Positions 58,805 through 64,000 of a stretch of 64,000 bases of DNA are shown in pieces. Within the stretch, counting starts at the first letter, position 1. The number at the start of each line of letters is the position of its first letter. The notes beneath the pieces were generated by a model. That model had not been told where the DNA came from, ran no database searches, and worked only from the letters and a program-made list of their open reading frames with translations. This DNA is from Craterostigma plantagineum. Taxonomy: Eukaryota > Streptophyta > Magnoliopsida > Lamiales > Linderniaceae. The position numbers and the translations under genes were made by a program. Where the stretch lies: NCBI GenBank assembly GCA_027422505.1, contig JAPQWV010000405.1, forward strand, positions 124,001 through 188,000, written 5' to 3'.

Positions 58805-61158
58805 TCACAAACTCATCAGACGGATATCTCCCGATGGCCGCCTCTGTCTGTCCGACCTCCTAATTTGAACTTGAGATGACTCAGGGACATCTGCAGTCTC
58901 ACTATGTTCTTCTACATCACCTGTTGGAACGTCCAACCCACCATGATTTTGACCTTCATGAACATCATCCGGATTATCTACTGACAACCTCACTGGTTCA
59001 ACATCAGTAAGACATCTCTTATACGACGCTTCACTCGTCTTCGCCTTATCAATGTCATCAATCGTTTGGTCTTCAATGAATTCCACATCACGACTTCGAA
59101 TAAGCTTTTTATCGACAGGATCATACAACCTGTACCCGAATTCACCATGACCATAACCAATAAAGATGCATTGTCGCGTCTTCATATCCAGCTTGGATCT
59201 CTCATCCTTTGGAATATGAACAAACACCTTGCAACCAAACACGCGCAAGTGATCATAATTCACATCCTTGCCAAACCAAACCATATCTGGCACACCACCA
59301 TTCAAGACTACAATAGGACTGAGATTAATGACGTGCGCCGCCGTGTAGAGTGCTTCGCCCCAAAACTGCTTAGGTAACTTTGCTTCAGAAAGCATACACC
59401 TAACTCGTTCCATCAGCGTCCTATTCATCCTCTCTGCTAAACCGTTAAGCTGAGGAGTCTTTGGTGGGGTTTTTCATGCCTGATTCCTTGTTGCTTGCAA
59501 TACACATCAAACGGTCCGCAATACTCTCCCCCATTATCAGAACGGACACATTTCAGCTTCTTCCCAGATTGTCTCTCAACCAAGGCTTGAAACTCCTTGA
59601 ATTTCTCAAGGACCTGGTCCTTCGTCTTCAAGGCATAAACCCACAACTTTCTGGAACAATCGTCAATAAAGGTAACAAAGTAAAGTGCACCACTAAAAGA
59701 TCGTACCTTCAACGGGCCACAAACGTCAGAATGCACCAAATCAAGTAAATCTGGCTTTCTTGATGGATTTTGCTTCTTGAATGAGCTTCGAGTCTGCTTC
59801 CCTGCCATGCAATGAGAACAATTCTCCAACTCTGCATTGTGTAAACCCGACAGCAAATTCTTCCCTGCTAAGCACTTCAATCCCTTCTGACTGATATGCC
59901 CAAGCCTTCGATGCCACAAATTAGAATCACTCATATCGGCGACATTGACACTGTCTCGAGCAATCGAAGCTTTCGTACAATACAATCTCGAAGTCTTCTT
60001 TCCATTGGCCACGACCACGTTACCTTTAGTAAGCTTCCAGATACCTGAACAAAACTCGTTCTCATATCCATCAATATCAAGCATAGGAACTGAAATCAAA
60101 TTAAAGCGAACGTCAGGAGCATGTCGAACTCCTCTCAGCATCAACTTAGATCCCATGTTGGTTTGCAGGCAAACGTCACCAACACCAATCACCTTAGATA
60201 CACCGTCATTACCCATCTTCAATACGCCAAAATCACCAGACGAATAAGATGTAAAGAACTCTTTCCTCGGTGTAACATGCAATGTGGCACCACTGTCGAT
60301 TATCCATATGCTGTCATCAGATACAAGATTTATCGATTCAACATGTCGAAGAACAACAAGATCGTCTGCGGCAGTAGTATTAACCCGGGAATCCTCCTCC
60401 TGATTCACAACCTGCTTTCCCTTTCTTTCCTTGTCCTTCCAACAGTTCTTCCTAATATGTCCCTTCTTTCCACAGAAATGACAAACAGTATCCTTGTATC
60501 TATTCTTGTCTCTACCACCATTCGACTCTTTTCTCTGATCTCTCCCCCTATTCTGAGTAAACAGTACATCGGATTGAGATGAAGTATTTTGCGCCTTCCT
60601 TCTCATCTCCTCATTAAGCACTGCACCCTTCGCCATTTCCAAAGAAATACCACCATTAGGGGTCGAGTTTATGATTGAAACTCGAAACGTCTCCCAAGAT
60701 TCAGGTAGAGTATTCAACAGCCATAATGCCAAAACCACATCGTCAAATTTAATACCCACTCCTGACAACTGATCTAGGAGCCCTTGAAATTCATTCAAGT
60801 GATCTGATATGGAGCAATCTTCCTTGTATCTCAGACAAATCAAACAATTCAACAGATAAAGTTGATTGTTACCCGACTTCGCGGCATACAAGGACTCGAT
60901 CTTTTGCCATAGCGTCTTCGCATGCGTCTCACCAGCAATGTGATTATAGACATTGTCCTCAACGAATTGCCGAATAAACCCGCAAACTTGTTGATGATCC
61001 AAAGCCCATTCTTCATCAGTCTTAGATTCCGGCTTCTCAGACGCAAACACGGGTAAGTGTAGATTCTTCACAAAGAGCAAATCCTTCATCTTGCACTTCC
61101 ACATGTGATAATTCGTGCCATTTAGTAACGCCATTCTACTCGTAATTGCCTCCATCAT
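58805..61158 (-). pseudogene. Copia gag-pol, broken and lacking RT/RNase H
   Basis: The ATG at 61158 opens a 573-codon frame: a gag part ([17 protein letters not shown]), a CCHC knuckle ([14 protein letters not shown]), protease with IIDSGAT, integrase zinc block (HRRLGH ... CSHCMAGK), and the D(35)E core start ([15 protein letters not shown]). Near 59470 the frame breaks within a homopolymer stretch. The integrase end continues in another frame from 59428 to 58805 (RMNRTLMERV ... KVFVHIPKDERSKLD). No reverse transcriptase motif such as YVDD is found. The element cannot move on its own. Confidence 0.88.
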
Positions 61159-61195
61159 TCAAGCGAGTCAAAAAAATGATCAAACCTAACCCTTA

Positions 61196-61207
61196 GCTCT
61201 GATACCA
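61196..61207 (-). other. Primer binding site of the Copia element
   Basis: TGGTATCAGAGC on the minus strand, complementary to the 3' end of initiator tRNA-Met, two bases inside the 5' LTR. Confidence 0.88.
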
Positions 61208-61209
61208 CT

Positions 61210-61875
61210 TGATGGGAAAAGAAACGCCAAAACGATAATCCTCTAAATGATTATAAGAACAGCCGTAAAAGCTTTTCCCCCTGCTCGCAAGAATCTGAAA
61301 TAGCAGCACTTGTTGAATAGCAAAGCACGATATAAACGACACGAAAAACACCGATTTTAACGTGGAAAATCCCTCAAATCAAGGGCAAAAACCACGGGTC
61401 TTTCCGACCACCAAAACAAGCTCCACTATGATCAATAGAGTACAAAGAGAGTTACAATCGAGCGCTAACACAAGCACGAATCAACCAATCAACCCCAAAG
61501 CAACAAGCTTCAACATGAGAGACAAAATCAAAGAGCACCCTCACAAAAGAACAGCTGCAGTACGAGCCAGATATCTCAAGCCTCGGACAACGAAATCAAA
61601 ATCTGAACGGTGGATTTGAAGAACCACGAGTTAGGAACCTGCTGACCAAATTTCAGCCCGATCCAACGGTGGATGAACCCGGAATGATCAGATCACGAAC
61701 GCTGCGCTGAAAGTGACGAGTTGCTTCTCTTTAGATCTCTCTTATGGATTAATTCTCTCTCTTGATCTCACCTCTCTTCCTCAATAATGATCCCAATACT
61801 TGTATTTACAAGTATACAAGTGGGCTTACGTGTTTTCGGGCCTTTCTCCACATAGGAAGGGAGCCCAACCCAACA
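61210..61875 (-). repeat. 5' LTR of the Copia element
   Basis: 666 bp; see the partner LTR at 58017-58681. The only difference I find is one extra C. Confidence 0.93.
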
Positions 61876-62749
61876 CCAACGACGGCGGTGGATATGTGCG
61901 TCAAGCCGTCCGTCGGGCCTAATCGAGCCATCCCAAAATCTGACAGCTTAGCGTTCCACTGCTCGTCCAGGAGGATGTTCGACGATTTGAAATCACGAAA
62001 GATGATCTGTAGAAACAGCGCAAGGTCAGCAGCCATGCAAACAACGTGTTTGCTGAAAAGCCGGAAAGAAGCGAAAAAGAAACAGTGACCTGAAAGTCCA
62101 TTTCTTCGTGCAAGTAAGCCAGGCCATTCGCAGCATCGAGGGCAATCTTGAGCCTCGCCGGCCAAGGCAATGGAGGGCTCGTCTCAGATTTGCTCGATAA
62201 ATGGTCCTCTACGCTTCCATTGGGCATGTATTCGTACACGAGGAGCCTCTGTATTCCCCTCTCATCATCCTCAGCACAATAGCCAATGAGCTTCACAAGG
62301 TTAGGATGTTCAACAATGCCAAGAACGTTCACTTCAGTCACCCATTCTTTGTGCCCCTGCGAGCCCCTCTTGCCTAACTGCTTCACAGCCACTTGTATTT
62401 TCTTGGATGGATCGTCGTAGCTTTTTATGAGTCCCTTATAAACGCAGCCGAAGCCACCTTCACCCAGCCTGGCTGTGCGGCTGAAGTTCTTAGTGGCTTG
62501 TTTCAGTTCGTTGAAGGTGAATGATTTGAGGTTGCTCGGCCTATCGTTAAGAAGGTCGGGCAAGTTGGCCCGCCCTTTGGACTCGGTGCTTGTGTCTGAA
62601 GCTGCCTGGGAATAATCGAAGCAAGAGTTCGATCGCCTTATTTCGCGGTCTGAGAACGATAGGTGGGACGAACTTGGCCTTGGGCTGATGATGGTGGTCG
62701 TCTTTCGTTGCTTATTCTTCTCTCGAACGTAGAAATGGAAACACCTCAT

Positions 62750-64000
62750 CACTGTCGACGGCAATCGACGCAAATGACTATGGATGTAAGAGCTCTGTGC
62801 AATCTGCTGATATAATTTTGTGATATTCGATCTATTTGAAAAAGATTATGTAGTCAGAAACTTGCTGCTAACACATTTGAGCTTCGGATAATGCAGTTGC
62901 TTGGCAACCCATAAAGATCAGACAAAAAAAAAAAAAACTCAAATTTAATCCCACGAAGACACAAGAAGATCTAGTTTTTAGCAAAAAATTACCTTTCTGC
63001 CTAAATCGCTGGTAGTTTTGATCCGCGCGGAGATGAAGAAAAAGAAAAACCTAATCTTGGAGACAATTGAGGATCGTATATAGATTCATCATCATAAGGT
63101 ATCAATGGACTTTGCTGAAGAAAACTTAGAAACGGAATTAGCACAGATTAATTAATATCTCACAAATAACTCAATCGCCTGCTTGGAAAAGTAAATCAGT
63201 AGAAAAAAATCCACAAAAGATATAACAATAATTAATAGCTTTTTTTACCTTATAGATCGATCAATAATTATCTATGAATAGTACGTTGAGTAGCACCAAA
63301 AATGAAAATGATATCCAAGTGTGAAGGCGGCTATTTAAGCAGTGAATATTTTACGACTCTACTTTATATATAAGACAGAAAGTCACAAGTCGTCTTTTGA
63401 TAATCTTGATTGCCTCTGTGCAATTACTTGGTCAGTCAAAGCAAAGCTAGATTGTTTTTTATTATCAACATTCAGTGATTGTGTTATTTTTTCTCCATTA
63501 CCTTATTGTCCAATGCGCAAAATCCCCTGCATATCGAGATGTTTCTGGACTTATTAATATTTGGATTTTTATTTGGGCTAGAAAATAGCAGCAATCTCAT
63601 TATGGGCCTGAGCTCAAGAGGTGTTAAAAGCGTTGCATGGATGTTCATGGAAGAAACATAGTAAAGGAAAAATGTTAACAGAAGAATTATGGAGAGAACA
63701 TAAAATAACCTGTCATGTCACTACTCGTCAATATTAAAATAAAATATTATTTTGCTTGATATTATCGCATCGCAATCTCAGAAGACTAATTATGTCTGCA
63801 ATTTTAAATGATATTCTCCATAATGCACGTACACCCTCCATGTATAATGAGTATGTGACGTTTTCTTTACCTCCATGTAATCGTATTATAGATTATAATT
63901 TCAGTACTATCACTAATTATATCCAAATCAGTTACGATATTATAACAAAAGAACATTGTTGCCCTCCTTCAAATTAGTAATCAGTTGACTTATTAACGTG
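62750..64000. other. Kinase gene leader region and AT-rich spacer
   Basis: A donor-like AAAG|GTAATT on the minus strand at about 62994 suggests a non-coding first exon of the kinase gene at roughly 62995-63110. An A13 run is at 62925-62937. From 63120 to the end I see only AT-rich DNA; the open frames at 63342-63661 and 63756-63977 lack any recognisable feature. Confidence 0.45.

Larger units (their letters stand above)
58017..61875 (-). mobile_element. Ty1/copia LTR retrotransposon, deleted for RT and RNase H, very recent insertion
   Basis: LTRs lie at 58017-58681 and 61210-61875. Target duplication CCAAC at 58012-58016 and 61876-61880. Read on the minus strand, the LTR begins TGTTGG and ends CCATCA. 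Primer site for initiator tRNA-Met and a purine tract are present. Internal coding covers gag, protease and integrase, then the sequence goes directly to the purine tract. At 3.86 kb it is short for a Copia, because the RT and RNase H parts are missing. It is inserted in reverse complement relative to the window and in the same orientation as the host kinase. Confidence 0.95.
57490..62749 (-). pseudogene. Receptor-like cytoplasmic kinase, subfamily VII (PCRK1/PBL19-like), disrupted by a Copia element and a frame break
   Basis: Exon 1 is 62749..62090 and exon 2 starts at 62006. The coding sequence is open to 61876, then interrupted by the Copia at 58017-61875 and resumes at 58011. The N-lobe is complete: GEGGFG at 96-101, VAVKQ with Lys123, and WVTEVNVLGIVEH. 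The catalytic loop [10 protein letters not shown] (Arg224, Asp225) and the DFG at 243-245 are intact. The element lies in the activation segment between STAVVG and [10 protein letters not shown] one-base deletion near 57855 breaks the frame between KLLDW and VKP. The C-lobe then runs to a stop at 57490. Close relatives are immune kinases acting after pattern receptors. The product here would stop shortly after residue 264, inside the Copia LTR. Confidence 0.88.

Noticed and set aside
58168..58863. Plus-strand frames in the Copia LTR, repeated at 61362-62088
   Set aside because: Identical because the two LTRs are identical; antisense to the element and not genes.

Overview
This is plant nuclear DNA from a eudicot. 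It has short introns with GT-AG borders, AT-rich spacers full of small transposons, and single-copy plant genes such as mitochondrial frataxin, the histone reader EBS, a plastid site-2 protease, a TCP factor and a BBX factor. I cannot name the family or species from sequence alone. Exon borders were placed by eye from GT-AG signals, reading frame and family alignment from memory. All host gene models given as joined exons keep an open frame, except where a break is stated.

Layout. 0-7.4 kb: a BAHD acyltransferase (cut by the window start), an SDS22-type LRR protein and frataxin. 7.5-17 kb: a BBX protein, a small conserved membrane protein, a clade-3-like glutamate receptor channel and a spacer with two adjacent MITEs. 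17-29 kb: plastid site-2 protease, a glycine-rich cell wall protein, EBS (BAH plus PHD), an intronless ARM-repeat protein and a GDSL esterase. 30-45.5 kb: a local family of very small secreted peptides that look like two-cysteine RALFs, in a tandem segmental duplication torn open by transposons. 46-57 kb: a secreted LRR protein, an unknown small basic protein, a farnesylated metal-binding HIPP and a class I TCP factor. 57.5-62.8 kb: a PCRK/PBL19-type receptor-like cytoplasmic kinase gene broken by a very young Copia element and by a separate one-base frame break.

The most interesting part is 30-45.5 kb. Three intact types of RALF-like peptide (two near-identical copies of one type, plus two others) and one truncated pseudogene share a GYxxIG motif followed by a single C-x5-C-R pair. 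The duplication can be reconstructed because the window holds both copies. The flank of one copy carries a 7.6-kb CACTA element with a TAA duplication, and the matching flank of the other copy, 5 kb away, is the empty site. One breakpoint lies in a TA microsatellite that fuses the first half of one peptide gene to the upstream region of the next. The upstream DNA of the second copy also carries a nested stack of elements with perfect or near-perfect 8- to 9-bp target duplications.

The second notable locus is the kinase gene. The two LTRs of the inserted Copia differ by a single base of length, and its TSD (CCAAC) falls inside the activation segment, so this haplotype carries a recent knockout of a predicted immune kinase. 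The Copia itself lacks reverse transcriptase and RNase H and must have been moved by another element.
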